Assembly: GCA_963834425.1 (NCBI GenBank)
Contig: CAWIBR010000013.1
Location: 1-64,000 of the forward strand
Direction of reading: 5' to 3'
DNA from: CAVURS01 sp963834425
Lineage (GTDB): Bacteria > Actinomycetota > Actinomycetes > Actinomycetales > CAVURS01
Length of the DNA: 64,000 nucleotides
Positions 1 through 8,165 of this stretch are shown piece after piece; positions within the stretch are counted from its first letter, which is position 1, and the number at the start of each line of letters is the position of its first letter. The notes under the pieces were generated by a model. That model worked only from the letters and a program-made list of their open reading frames with translations, ran no database searches and was not told where the DNA came from. The translations under genes and the position numbers were made by a program.

Positions 1-344
1 CCAAGACGGAGTCGTCTCCGCCATAAGGATTGGGGAGGTACTGGTCGGCGTTCCAGGCGTTTTCCCATCGTTGGCCATCCAGCAGATACCGGTAGCGGTA
101 GGCGCCGGCCGGGCTCAAGGGCCACGGTGGTGTGCCACTCTCCGCTTCTGTCGCGCGCCAGCTTGATGTCATCGTACCGCCAGTTGTTGAACTCCCCGCA
201 CAAGGCCACATCGTCGGCATATATCGCCGCCGGCAAGGTGAATACGACCTTCACCGTCTTCCGCGCCGCGGCTCCGCTGGCTCGCTTGGTCGGAGGCCTT
301 CGCCGACCTCGGCCCGCGGGTCGGTCTGAACCGTTACTTTCCAT
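1..344 (-). CDS. CBM48 (isoamylase early-set) domain protein, 3' partial, frameshifted
   Basis: Minus-strand reading from an ATG at 344 gives a basic N-terminus (MESNGSDRPAGRGRRR) and then an early-set glycan-binding fold: VKVVFTLPAAIYADDVALCG, EFNNW, then WHTTVALEPG and YRYRYLLDG, ending at the window edge in DQYLPNPYGGDDSVL. These are the hallmarks of the small stand-alone CBM48 proteins related to the N-terminal domain of glycogen-branching enzyme and the AMPK beta subunit; a glycan-binding or carbohydrate-sensing role is inferred. The frame changes by one base near 105-110, between EPGRR and YRYRY, which I read as a sequencing error. Only a few residues should be missing past base 1. Confidence 0.75.
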   Translation of the reverse strand, partial: MESNGSDRPAGRGRRRPPTKRASGAAARKTVKVVFTLPAAIYADDVALCGEFNNWRYDDIKLARDRSGEWHTTVALEPGRRLPLPVSAGWPTMGKRLERRPVPPQSLWRRRLRL

Positions 345-493
345 GGAGCGACAATCTGCCTCAGATGTTTGTCGGGATTGTCACAACTCGATGAACTCTC
401 GAAGAAATGCGCACCGCCCGCAATCCGTCGCAACCCGGTAGATCCCTGGCGGGGCCGGCCTCTCTGAGCGCAGCCGATTGGCGACCGGTCCGG

Positions 494-1616
494 TCAGTCG
501 TAGACGATGACGCCGCGGATGTTTTTGCCGGCGTGCATGTCCTCGTAGCCCTGGGCGATCTGATCCAGGCTGTAGGTGGTGGTGATCAACTCGTCCAGCT
601 TGATCTTGCCGTCGCGGTACATCTGGGCCTGGCGCAGAATGTCCGAGCTGGGGTTGGACGCCCCGAACAGGGCGCCCTGGATCCGCTTCTGGAACAGGGT
701 CAGCTCGCTCAGCGCCACCGGGATGCCGACCTCTTCCATGTTGCCGATACCGGTGACCACCACCGTGCCGGCCTTGCGGATGGCCGCGAAGGCCTGACCG
801 ACGTGCTCGCCCTTGGTCACCCCGACGGTCACGATGGCCGCATCGGCGCCCTGGCCGTTGGTCACGCTCTTGGCGAACTCGTCGGCCTCGGCGATGTCGG
901 CGAAGGCGTGGGTGGCGCCCAGCTGGAGGGCCTTCTCCCGTTTGAGCTCCACCGGGTCCACGGCGATGACGTTGGAGGCGCCGGCCAGGGCCGCCCCCTG
1001 CACGGCGTTGATGCCCACGCCGCCGATGCCCATGATGATGACGGTGTCCCCCGGACCGGCCTGGGCCGCGTTGACCGCCGAGCCCCAGCCGGTGCCCACC
1101 CCGCAGCCCAGCAGGCACACCTTGTCCAGCGGCAGGTCCTTCTCGATCTTGACCGCCGACATCACGCTCACCACCGTGTGCTCGGCAAAGGTGGAGATGC
1201 CGGCCATCTGGCCCACCGGGTCGCCGTCGACGGTGTGCATCCGGAAGCTGGTCGGATCCTCGGGGCGGCCTCCGCTGAGCAGCGCCGGCGCCGAGGTCGC
1301 AGAGGTTCTGCATGCCCGAGGCGCACCACCGGCACCGGCCGCACCCCGGCAGGAAGGAGAAGATGACGTGGTCGCCGACCTCGAACCCGACGGTGTTCGG
1401 CCCGACCTTCTCGACCACCCCCGCGCCCTCGTGGCCGCCGCAGATGGGGTAGATCCCGACAGCGATGTCCCCGGTGGCGATGTGGTCGTCCGAATGGCAG
1501 AGACCCGAGGCCGCCATCTTCACCAGCAGCTCCCCCTGGCGGGGATCGTCCAGCTCGATGTCGATGACCTCGTAGGTGCCCGGCGCCTTGGTGATCACAG
1601 CACCCCGTGTTCTCAT
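494..1616 (-). CDS. NDMA-dependent-type zinc alcohol dehydrogenase (frameshifted)
   Basis: Medium-chain alcohol dehydrogenase rebuilt from two frames. The first part, from ATG 1616 behind a GGGGAGGACAGG ribosome site, carries the catalytic zinc ligands (GLCHSDDH, GGHEGAGVV) and the four-cysteine structural zinc lobe (CGRCRWCASGMQNLC). After a one-base slip near 1283 the second part continues with MHTVDGDPVGQMAG, the NAD-binding GIGGVG glycine motif and the C-terminus GVIVYD. Length about 373 residues, and the TVDGDPVGQM stretch fits the actinobacterial family that keeps its nicotinamide cofactor bound and uses an artificial or mycofactocin-type acceptor. The substrate cannot be read from sequence. 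No mycofactocin genes are nearby. Confidence 0.85.
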
Positions 1617-1795
1617 CCTGTCCTCCCCTTGGTCGCGGATCGGTAGCTGATCCATCCGGTGACCCGATCATAGCGGCTGCTCCCGGGAGCCCTCCCTTGC
1701 CGCCCCACCTGTGCTGGCGCCCTTGTCCAGGGGCGGCGTCATCGACGAGAAGCCCCCGCACCGCGCCGTCTGCCTGCCGGCCCCCACCTTTTTGA

Positions 1796-1826
1796 CGTAA
1801 AACTCGCGTAGAGCGCGGGTTTTACG
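1796..1826 (-). terminator. Stem-loop at the end of the 1822-2103 gene
   Basis: GTAAAACTCGCG (1797-1808) pairs with CGCGGGTTTTAC (1814-1825) around a 5-base loop, with one wobble and one extra outer C-G pair. The stop codon of the minus-strand gene at 1822-2103 lies in the right arm. There is no clear T-run, so termination is likely but not certain. The rest of 1617-1821 shows no gene. Confidence 0.5.
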
Positions 1827-2103
1827 GCAAAATCCCGTTCCGGGGTCCGGTGTCGAGGTCAGGGAGCACGAGGTCCAAACGCTCCCAGCAGTCCTCGCAG
1901 TGATAGGTCATGATGTCGCCGGGTTGGGGCGGGTCGTCGTCTGGCCAGGTGGTGAGCAGGTGGGCTCGGCCCCCACAGTCCACGCAGGTGATGATCGTCT
2001 CCGGTGTCACGCTGGTAAAAACCCTATTGCCCTCCGTGCGGCGAGGCTGCCCCGGTTGGGCCTGGGTGCGAACCCATCTTTTGCTTCTTTTGCTCACCCC
2101 CAT
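1822..2103 (-). CDS. Small zinc-ribbon-like hypothetical protein
   Basis: A 93-residue protein not assigned to a named family. It starts with a basic segment (MGVSKRSKRWVRTQ), followed by two cysteine pairs, CVDCGG near residues 40-45 and CEDC near 69-72, separated by about 28 residues. This is the spacing of a small zinc ribbon. The C-terminus is acidic and hydrophobic (DLVLPDLD). Codon use is actinobacterial. Nothing next to it gives a pathway; a nucleic-acid or protein-binding role would be a guess from the fold only. Confidence 0.6.
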   Translation of the reverse strand: MGVSKRSKRWVRTQAQPGQPRRTEGNRVFTSVTPETIITCVDCGGRAHLLTTWPDDDPPQPGDIMTYHCEDCWERLDLVLPDLDTGPRNGILP

Positions 2104-2130
2104 GATACCCCGACGCCATCCGTCGACCTT

Positions 2131-2250
2131 AGTACTTCGAATCTCAACTACGTTGATGATCTATTCCTTCCTGCGAAGGGCGCCACGCCTTCACCCGCTG
2201 GGAGGTCTTAAAGAGCGAGATCATCAACGTAGTTGAGATCTGAAGCACTT
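2131..2250. repeat. Long inverted repeat with palindromic TCAAC-N3-GTTGA cores
   Basis: The arms 2131-2162 and 2218-2250 are inverted copies; 22 bases around CTCAACTACGTTGATGAT are identical and the outer 10 bases match with a few differences. The 55-base middle has no gene. Each arm also contains its own dyad, TCAAC-TAC-GTTGA, so each could be a protein-binding half site as well as a strand of one large hairpin. It lies between the divergent genes at 1822-2103 and 2464-3282. Confidence 0.7.
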
Positions 2251-2463
2251 AGCGTCGGGAAGGTGGCAAGCCGATGAGCCGGTACCGCGGCCCGACGGCC
2301 AGGCCGGCCAATCGGGCGAGAGGTGGTACTCCTTCGACCTGGGCAGCCGGCACATCCTCTCCGCCGGAGCCCCAGGCGCCTCGGCGTCGACGACGCTCGC
2401 CTTTTGAGGCCGAATCTGCCACAACGCCGGAACCGATCTCGGTGCGGCGTCGTCAAAAGGGGC

Positions 2464-3282
2464 ATGCGCACTCATACGGTCCGGTGCGCCGGACTCGCCG
2501 GAATCCTCGCCACCACCTCGGTGCTGGCCTTAGCCGGGTGCGGAGGTCATGCCAACTCGGCCCGCACCTCAAATGCGGCGCCTCGATCCGGCTCACCGCA
2601 GGCGAGCGGTCAGCAAACCATGTTCGCCCAGGCCACCGGACCTGCCCCGGCTTGGTCCTCTGACGCCGGGACCATCACCACCACCGGACTGGGCCGCGTG
2701 AGTGGCACCCCTGACACGATGACCGTTTCCATTCAGGTGTCGACCTCGGGGCCGCATGCTGCCGCGGCACTGACACGCGACAATGTCCTCACGCTGGCAG
2801 TGCAGCATGCCCTCCAGCGCGACGGGGTGGCGGCCAAGGACATTCAAACCACCGGTTTGTCTCTGCAGCAGACGTTTCCCCCGAACGCCGCCGGCTACGA
2901 AGTCGATGATGAAGTGTCGGCAACTATGCGCCACCTGGCCTTGGCCGGAGCGGCCATCGACGACGCCATCGCGGCCGCCGGTGACGCGGGCCGGCTCGAC
3001 GGGGTGACTTTCTCGATGTCAGACACCAGCCCACTGATGGCTGCCGCTCGCCAACAAGCCGTCGCAGCCGCTCGCTCCGACGCCGCCCAACTGGCCGCCG
3101 GGGCGGGTGAGAGCCTCGTCGGACTTCGATCGCTGACGGAGCAGACCAATCAGGACGCGGTGGTGCCTTATAGGCAGGCGACCGCAGCGGCAGGAAGCGC
3201 GACGGCCGCGCCGGTTCCTGTCGAGCCCGGCACGCAGCAGATGAGCGTCGTCGTGACTGCAGTATGGGACGTCCGCCCCTAG
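2464..3282 (+). CDS. SIMPL-domain (DUF541) lipoprotein
   Basis: A 272-residue protein when started at ATG 2464, which puts a lipoprotein signal directly at the N-terminus: basic MRTHTVR, a hydrophobic stretch, and the lipobox LALAGC. The low-complexity Ala/Ser/Thr segment after the cysteine is a usual actinobacterial linker. The body from about residue 75 (TITTTGLGRVSGTPDTMTVS) to VVVTAVWDV is the SIMPL fold, an outer-surface or periplasmic domain family whose biochemical role is not settled. An upstream in-frame extension to 2323 is possible but would bury the signal peptide. Confidence 0.85.
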   Translation: MRTHTVRCAGLAGILATTSVLALAGCGGHANSARTSNAAPRSGSPQASGQQTMFAQATGPAPAWSSDAGTITTTGLGRVSGTPDTMTVSIQVSTSGPHAAAALTRDNVLTLAVQHALQRDGVAAKDIQTTGLSLQQTFPPNAAGYEVDDEVSATMRHLALAGAAIDDAIAAAGDAGRLDGVTFSMSDTSPLMAAARQQAVAAARSDAAQLAAGAGESLVGLRSLTEQTNQDAVVPYRQATAAAGSATAAPVPVEPGTQQMSVVVTAVWDVRP

Positions 3283-3438
3283 TGGGGCTGCCTGCGAACT
3301 CGACGCCAGAAACTCGGTGCGTGATCACCGCTTGCGATCAGGCCCTTCGGCCAGCGAGTTCCGGTGCGGAGTTCTGGCCTGCCCCTAGCACCAGCAAACA
3401 GGTTCGCGGGCGGAGGGTGGGTGGTGTAAAACGAGAGG

Positions 3439-4434
3439 GTGAGCCCGGTCCGAACGTCCGAAGCGGCTGCCTTCGAGGAGTTCGAGCCGCTGCGTCGTCC
3501 GCTCACCGCCTACTGCTACCGAATGCTGGCCTCGCCCCATGACGCCGAGGACGCAGTGCAGGAAACGTTCATCCGGGCCTGGCGGGGCCTGTCCGGTCTC
3601 GACGACCGGGCCGGCCTGCGCCCCTGGCTGTACCGGATCGCCACCAACGTCTGCCTGGACATGCTGAAGGGGCGAACCCGGCGGGCGCTGCCGACCTCGA
3701 TGGCACCGGCCGCCAACCGGCAGGGATGGGATGGCTCCCATGAGCTGGCCCTCGGCACGCCCCGGGCTGAAGCCACCTGGGTGCAGCCCGTCCCGGACAG
3801 CCTGATCGCCCCGGGTGACGAGGACCCTGCCGAGGCGGTGGTGAAGCGGGAGTCGATCCGACTGGCGTTTGTCGCCGCGATGCAGGACCTGGTGCCCCGC
3901 CAGCGGGCCGTGCTGATCCTCCGCGACGTTCTGGCCTGGAAGGCCGAAGAGGTCGCCATACTCCTCGGGAGCAGTACCGACGCCGTCAACAGCGCGCTGC
4001 GCCGGGCTCGGGCCGCCATGGATCGGGCGGTTCTCGACGCCCCGCCGGCTCAGCCGCGTGAACAGGACCTGGCGCTGCTCGGCCGGTATGTGGAGGCGTT
4101 CGAACGCTACGACGTGGATGCGCTCGTCGCCCTGCTGGCTGAGGACGCCACCTTGACCATGCCCCCCTTCGAGGTGTGGCTGCGAGGTGTCGAAGGCATC
4201 GGCCGTTTCCTGGCCGCTATGCAAAGCGAAGGCGGCGGCGACCGGGTGGTGCCGTTGGCTGCCAACGGCTGCCCGGCCCTGGCCGTGTACCGGCCGAATG
4301 GCGAGTCGGGCCAGCTGGAAGCGTTCGGCATTCACGTGCTGGAGTGCGCCGGCGAGCGGATCGTGGCCATCCACGCTTTTCTCGATCCCGCCCTGTTCGC
4401 CGTGTTCGGGCTGGGGCTGATCTTCTCGGCCTGA
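3439..4434 (+). CDS. ECF sigma factor with C-terminal SnoaL-like domain
   Basis: A 331-residue sigma-70 family factor of the large ECF type. Region 2 is at residues 12-80 (RPLTAYCYRMLASPHDAEDA, VQETFIRAW), a charged linker follows, and region 4 is at about 140-200 (RQRAVLILRDVLAWKAEEVA, SSTDAVNSALRRARAAMDRA). The last 125 residues form a SnoaL-like domain (YVEAFERYDVDALVALLAED), as in ECF groups where this domain controls activity instead of a separate anti-sigma factor. No anti-sigma gene is adjacent, which fits. A GTG start is used. The SDR and SRPBCC genes downstream on the same strand may be its targets or operon partners. Confidence 0.9.
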   Translation: MSPVRTSEAAAFEEFEPLRRPLTAYCYRMLASPHDAEDAVQETFIRAWRGLSGLDDRAGLRPWLYRIATNVCLDMLKGRTRRALPTSMAPAANRQGWDGSHELALGTPRAEATWVQPVPDSLIAPGDEDPAEAVVKRESIRLAFVAAMQDLVPRQRAVLILRDVLAWKAEEVAILLGSSTDAVNSALRRARAAMDRAVLDAPPAQPREQDLALLGRYVEAFERYDVDALVALLAEDATLTMPPFEVWLRGVEGIGRFLAAMQSEGGGDRVVPLAANGCPALAVYRPNGESGQLEAFGIHVLECAGERIVAIHAFLDPALFAVFGLGLIFSA

Positions 4435-4549
4435 TCGGCCTTCAAAAAAAAATTGTTCCACCAGGCGACGACTTTCCCCCACTCGGCCAGTTGTAAAGGC
4501 GGATGCACGCCATCCACCCACGCCCTACGCAGCCGAGGAGGCAACATCA

Positions 4550-5262
4550 ATGACCATCGCAGCCAGCACAGTTCTGATCACCGGTGCCAACCGGGGGATC
4601 GGCGAGGCCCTCGTCGAGGAGGCGCTGAAAAGGGGAGCCACGCGGGTCTACGCCGCCTCCCGCCAACCCATCACCCATCCCAACGAGCGAGTGACGGCCG
4701 TCCGTCTCGATGTCACAGATACCGACCAGATCCACCGCGTGGCCGGACAGGTGCCAAGCCTGGACGTGCTGGTCAATAACGCCGGGATCGCCCTCTACGA
4801 CGACCTGAGCGATCGGGCCGCCCTGGAGCAGCACCTGGCCGTCAACTTGTTCGGACCCTACGAAGTCACCCGGGCCTTTCTGCCCCAGCTCAGTGAATCG
4901 CCGGCGCGATCGTCAACAACACCTCGATGATGGCCATGGCTCCGCTGCCCATGACCCCGGCGTATGCGGTGTCCAAGGCGGCGGCGTTCAACCTGACTCA
5001 ATCGCTGCGGGCCATCCTGGCCGGCCGCGGCATCAGCGTCCACGCCGTGCTTACCGGCCCCACCGATACCGACATGACCCGCGGCTTCGAGATCCCCAAG
5101 GCCGATCCGCAATCGGTGGCCCGGTCCATCTTCGACGGCGTCGACGCCGGCGAGGAAGACATCTTCCCTGACGCCACTTCGCAGGCCCTCGCCAAAAGCT
5201 GGCGTTCCAGTGTGGCCAAGGACCTTGAGCACCAGTACGCCGCCCTCGTACAGGCCGGCTGA
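4550..5262 (+). CDS. Short-chain dehydrogenase/reductase (frameshifted)
   Basis: Rebuilt from two frames joined near 4904. The first 120 residues have the Rossmann motif TGANRGIGEAL and NNAG; the second frame continues with the catalytic serine region IVNNTSMM, the YxxxK pair in AYAVSKAA and the substrate-side TGPTDTDMTRGFEIP. Total about 237 residues, a full-length SDR of unknown substrate. AGGAGG lies 11 bases before ATG 4550. It sits 115 bases after the sigma factor and 13 bases before the SRPBCC gene, so the two are probably cotranscribed. Confidence 0.85.
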
Positions 5263-5275
5263 GAAGGAGAGACCG

Positions 5276-5710
5276 ATGAACGACTACACCACGTCCTTCG
5301 TTGTCGACCAAACCACCGAGCATGCTTTCGAGGCCATCAACAACGTCCGCCAATGGTGGGGGCCCAACGTGGAAGGCGACAACACCGCCCTCGGCGACGA
5401 GTTCACCTACCGCGTACCCGGCGTCCACACGTGCCGGCTCCGGGTCGTCGAGCTGGTCCCCAACCAAAAGATCGTTTGGCTTGTTCTCGACAACCACATG
5501 AGCTTCGTCGAAGATCAGTCCGAATGGATCGGGACCACCATCACCTTCGAAATCGACCGCCAGGATGGTCGCACCGAGGTCCGCTTCGCCCACCTGGGCC
5601 TGTACCCCCAACACGAGTGCTATAGCGTGTGCTCCGACGCCTGGGGTTCCCTGATGCACCACAGCCTGCCCGGTCTGATCACCATCGGTGAAGGCCACGG
5701 ATACCAGTAG
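5276..5710 (+). CDS. SRPBCC (AHSA1-like) domain protein
   Basis: A 144-residue START-like helix-grip protein: N-terminal TTSFVVDQTTEHAFEAINNV, the conserved VRQWWGP loop, and the beta strands LRVVELVPNQKIVWLVLDN and ITFEIDRQDGRTEVRFAHLG. The family binds small hydrophobic ligands or acts as an Hsp90 co-chaperone relative; the actual ligand is unknown. ATG 5276 has GAGAAGGAGAG in front. It lies last in the sigma factor, SDR, SRPBCC row. A short GGGCC/GGCCC stem follows around 5719-5737. Confidence 0.85.
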   Translation: MNDYTTSFVVDQTTEHAFEAINNVRQWWGPNVEGDNTALGDEFTYRVPGVHTCRLRVVELVPNQKIVWLVLDNHMSFVEDQSEWIGTTITFEIDRQDGRTEVRFAHLGLYPQHECYSVCSDAWGSLMHHSLPGLITIGEGHGYQ

Positions 5711-5758
5711 CGGTACCGGGCCAGCCCTTGCGGCCCTTTCCGGAGACCGTCTCGTCGC

Positions 5759-6283
5759 TCAGCAGGATCGAGGAGGACGCACCTGCCCTGCTCGGGGTAG
5801 CCGGGCTTTTCGGATCGGTCCGCGAGGTCTGGTCGGCTTCATGTTGGTGAGCGGTGGTGGAGTCTGATAGCGAAACACATCCAGCTCGCTCAGCAGGATC
5901 AGCGAGGCGATGAGCTTGGCTCTCGCCTCGCGGGGATCCCAGGGTGGCAGCTCAACGAAGGTCATCGCAACTCGGTCCAGCATGACACGCCCCGAGCCTG
6001 GCTTCCAGCCCCAGCGTGAGGCGCACGCTGGGGCACCAAACCCATGCTGCTGAGTCCAGTAGTGCTCCATGAGCTCGTTGGCCCAGGTGGGTTCGACGAC
6101 CTCGGTATGTGCCCGCATCTCAGCCATATGGGGTTTGATATTCAGGCCGGGGGTACCATCCACGGCGTCCAGGTCGGCGACGAGCAAGCGCCTTCCTTCG
6201 ATCCCGAGAAGCCGACAGGTACTCAAGCCAATACGGTCGGAGTGCCCAGCCGTTCGTCTCTCGGTAGGGTGACCTGCAGCCAC
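5759..6283 (-). pseudogene. Remnant of a TrmO-type tRNA methyltransferase
   Basis: The middle of this reading frame, RIGLSTCRLLGIEGRRLLVA and the following DGTP and IKPHMAEM, matches the core of TrmO/TsaA-like proteins that methylate t6A37 of tRNA. The usual N-terminal half (nucleotide-binding barrel and the ATRSP..RPN region) is not present in any frame upstream, and the tail after ELMEHYW is unlike the family. I read it as a truncated remnant, or the product of a deletion in the assembly. The frame is open, so a short protein could still be made. Confidence 0.5.
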
Positions 6284-6312
6284 GGAGAGGGACGGGCGGC
6301 TAGAAACGGGGC

Positions 6313-6912
6313 ATGAACACTTCCTCGGTTACGCCGTTCATAGCCGCCTCTCGGTTCTTCGCCGATTGCGTAGCCGCAGTCCCGGTGGAGCGATACCACG
6401 CCCCGTGGTCCGAAGAGTGGCGAGTCCTTGACCTTATCGGTCACGGAAATCGAGCCCACGTATTGGCCGTCGAGTATTACGAGCGACCGGTTCCTCGAGC
6501 CGGGCCGGACTACATACTGCCCGAGAACATCGCCGAGCGTGGGCGACAGGCAGTGCGGGAGTTGGGGGACGACCCGGTGGCAGGCGTCAGGGCGGCCTCG
6601 CAGAGAGCCTCGGCGGTGGTGGCCGCGGCACCCGACGACGCCATCGTCGGCACTCCATTCGGCGAACAGACACTCGACGCCTACCTGCCGTCTCGGACCG
6701 CGGAGCTCGTTCTCCACGGCATCGACCTCGCAACCGACGTTGGCCTCCCGCCCGAAGCGTTGATGGAATGTGGAGTGTTTCTCGTGGAGCGGGGCGTTCG
6801 TAGCGGCCACGGACTAGAGGTGGTCCGCGCCCTCAGCGGTCGCGGCTCACTGGCGGTCGGACTTCAACGTCTACTGACGGACATCGGGCCGCCTGCGGCG
6901 ACAGCCGGGTGA
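6313..6912 (+). CDS. Maleylpyruvate isomerase family (mycothiol-dependent) protein
   Basis: A 199-residue DinB-fold protein of the actinobacterial maleylpyruvate isomerase N-terminal type. Seen: FFADCVAAVPVERYHAPWSE, EEWRVLDLIGHGNRAH (helix with metal-binding His), and the second metal site ELVLHGIDLATD near residue 140. The family uses mycothiol and a divalent metal; members act in gentisate breakdown or in detoxification, and the substrate here cannot be told. Its last 80 bases overlap the antisense pseudogene at 6833-7371. Confidence 0.85.
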   Translation: MNTSSVTPFIAASRFFADCVAAVPVERYHAPWSEEWRVLDLIGHGNRAHVLAVEYYERPVPRAGPDYILPENIAERGRQAVRELGDDPVAGVRAASQRASAVVAAAPDDAIVGTPFGEQTLDAYLPSRTAELVLHGIDLATDVGLPPEALMECGVFLVERGVRSGHGLEVVRALSGRGSLAVGLQRLLTDIGPPAATAG

Positions 6913-7371
6913 TGATCTCCTCGGCGAGCCACCGGGCGCAATCCACCGGCCAGGGCGCCGGCAGGCCAACGAGAAAGTGACAGAAGCCGGCGTCAATGGC
7001 CCGGTTGATCGTGTCCGGGACTCCCCGGGGCTCTTCTTAAGACCCCGGCAGGATAAGCGAGCGGGTGACCGCGGCCCGATCACGACCTATCTCGGCGCAC
7101 AGGCGGTCGAGCAGAGCGCTCCGCCTGATGGCGTCGTCGAGGTTGGCGCCGGGGACGTTCCAGACGTCGGCGTGCTCGGTCACGACGCGAGCGTCGACGA
7201 GGCCTGACCGCCGATCGGACCACTTCGGTCGCCAGCGATCGGGAACAGGTGGTCGAACGCCCAGGCGTGCTCGATCTCCGGAATGGTGTCCGCCTCCTGC
7301 CACACCCGTGGCACGTCCGTGTTCCCGACCTGCTGAGGCGGCGTGCCGATCCCGAAGCTGGCACCTGTCAT
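6833..7371 (-). pseudogene. F420/FMN LLM-class oxidoreductase with large internal loss
   Basis: The N-terminus (MTGASFGIGTPPQQVGN, EIEHAWAFDHLFPIAGD) and the C-terminus (VPDTINRAIDAGFCHFLVGL, PAPWPVDCARWLAEEI) of an actinobacterial luciferase-like monooxygenase are both present in order, with a middle piece (ARVVTEHADVWNVPGANLDD). About 150 residues of the TIM barrel between GDRSGP and DARVV are missing and there are two frame changes. The gene is therefore dead as written. It overlaps the 3' end of the maleylpyruvate isomerase gene on the other strand, where the reading runs to a stop at 6833. Confidence 0.7.
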
Positions 7372-7449
7372 CCCCAGCCTCCAGGGCGCCGGCGCCGGCG
7401 GGGGTCAAGGGTGCAGTCCTGCATGAGGCCTCCTGGCACAATCGACTAG

Positions 7450-7486
7450 CGGAGCGTTGCTCCGGTACATTACGGAGCGTGCTCCG
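7450..7486. promoter_or_regulatory. Two tandem palindromes upstream of the TetR gene
   Basis: GGAGCGTTGCTCC (7451-7463) and CGGAGCGTGCTCCG (7473-7486) are two dyads with the same GGAGC/GCTCC half sites, spaced about one and a half helix turns apart. They lie 20-60 bases ahead of the TetR start, the usual place for an autoregulatory TetR operator. A divergent promoter toward the LLM pseudogene would share them. Confidence 0.65.
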
Positions 7487-7506
7487 CTTTGCCCGTGAGG
7501 TCGACG

Positions 7507-7762
7507 ATGCCCCCGCCCGCCGATCAGCCCCCGAAGCGCGCCGGGTTGGCGCCCAAGCGGGCTGACGCCCTTCGCAACCAACAGGCGCTGCTCGACGCCG
7601 CCGCCGCCGCCTTTGTCGAGGACGGGGTCGACGCGACGGTGCGCACTATCGCCGCTCGGGCCGGCGTTGGCATGGGCACGTTATACCGCCACTTCCCGAC
7701 TCGCGCCGACTCCATCATCGCCGTGTACCGCGACCAGGTCGAGGCCTGCGCCGAGGCCGGTC
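7507..7762 (+). CDS. TetR/AcrR family regulator, 3' truncated at a join
   Basis: The N-terminal DNA-binding domain is complete: RADALRNQQALLDAAAAAFV, DATVRTIAARAGVGMGTLYR and HFPTRADSIIAVYRDQVEAC. ATG 7507 is chosen because GTGAGG lies about 10 bases upstream; the open frame begins at a TTG at 7489. After EACAEAG the sequence turns into DNA whose opposite strand codes for a different protein, so the ligand domain (about 100 residues) is missing. Probably a repressor of itself and the oppositely oriented LLM gene. Confidence 0.75.
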
Positions 7763-7768
7763 GAGATT
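7758..7768. other. Probable chimeric join 1
   Basis: A TetR gene on the plus strand and a glycosyltransferase gene on the minus strand both stop making sense at the same point (GGTCGAG region). Left of it the sequence is actinobacterial; right of it base use and intergenic repeats are of a different kind. Confidence 0.75.
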
Positions 7769-7921
7769 ATCAAATCCGTTCTCGGGATGAAACTGCCGGC
7801 AGATGCCGAAATGCACCCGCCCCCGCAGCCGCGCATTCGCCAGCGCCGATTCGATCGTCGGCCGCAACTCCGGGTCCCGATAAGCCGGCAAATGCACAAA
7901 GATGGAAGATGGCATGCGCAT
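7763..7921 (-). CDS. GlcNAc-transferase-type glycosyltransferase, N-terminal fragment
   Basis: The first 50 or so residues, MRMPSSIFVHLPAYRDPELR, PTIESALANARLRGRVHFGI, CRQFHPENGFDNLD, match the start of the bacterial glycosyltransferase family related to Skp1 GlcNAc transferase (IF-V-ASYRDPEL, FGIC-Q). The rest is lost at the join near 7762. The initiation site is ATG 7921, with a second in-frame ATG two codons later. Activity cannot be inferred from the fragment. Confidence 0.6.
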
Positions 7922-7945
7922 GACTGGTTACCTAACTTGGATTGA

Positions 7946-7980
7946 TGGGAATGGCCGCAAATAAGCGCAGAAAGCGCAAG
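7946..7980 (-). repeat. Intergenic repeat, copy 1 (inverted relative to 8451-8486)
   Basis: The reverse strand reads CTTGCGCTTTCTGCGC then TTATTTGCGGCCATTCCCA, a near match to 8451-8486 in the opposite orientation. This kind of GCGCCTTCTGCGC/TTGCGGCCATT element is dispersed between genes in Verrucomicrobia-type genomes as I recall it. Confidence 0.6.
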
Positions 7981-8114
7981 AGGTGGACGTCCGGACCTCC
8001 CAACCCCGAAGGACCCGTGGTGAACCATTCCGCGCGGTAGCGCGTCGAAAAAGCGATGTGATCCTGAAACCCCTAAACCGCTGCGCGGGATTGTATGTTG
8101 GACAAGAATCCTCG

Positions 8115-8165
8115 TTCCCATGCTCCTGCTTGGGAATGCTTTTAGGAGGGATGCTCCGGCATCCC
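8115..8165. repeat. Paired-hairpin intergenic repeat
   Basis: Two adjacent stem-loops: TTCCCA...TGGGAA (8115-8136) and GGGATGC-TCCG-GCATCCC (8148-8165), preceded by CTCG. This closely follows the widespread TCGTTCCCACGCTCC...GTGGGAATGC element found between genes in several Gram-negative phyla, including Planctomycetes and Verrucomicrobia. Between 7922 and 8500 I see no gene, only these repeats. Confidence 0.6.

Noticed and set aside
381..1655. A 424-residue protein with a long Arg/Gly/His-rich C-terminus
   Set aside because: The tail is the out-of-frame read of the alcohol dehydrogenase after a one-base slip; the correct frame continues at 494-1240.
2131..2250. Insertion sequence ends
   Set aside because: The arms face each other across only 55 bases without a transposase and no target duplication is visible.
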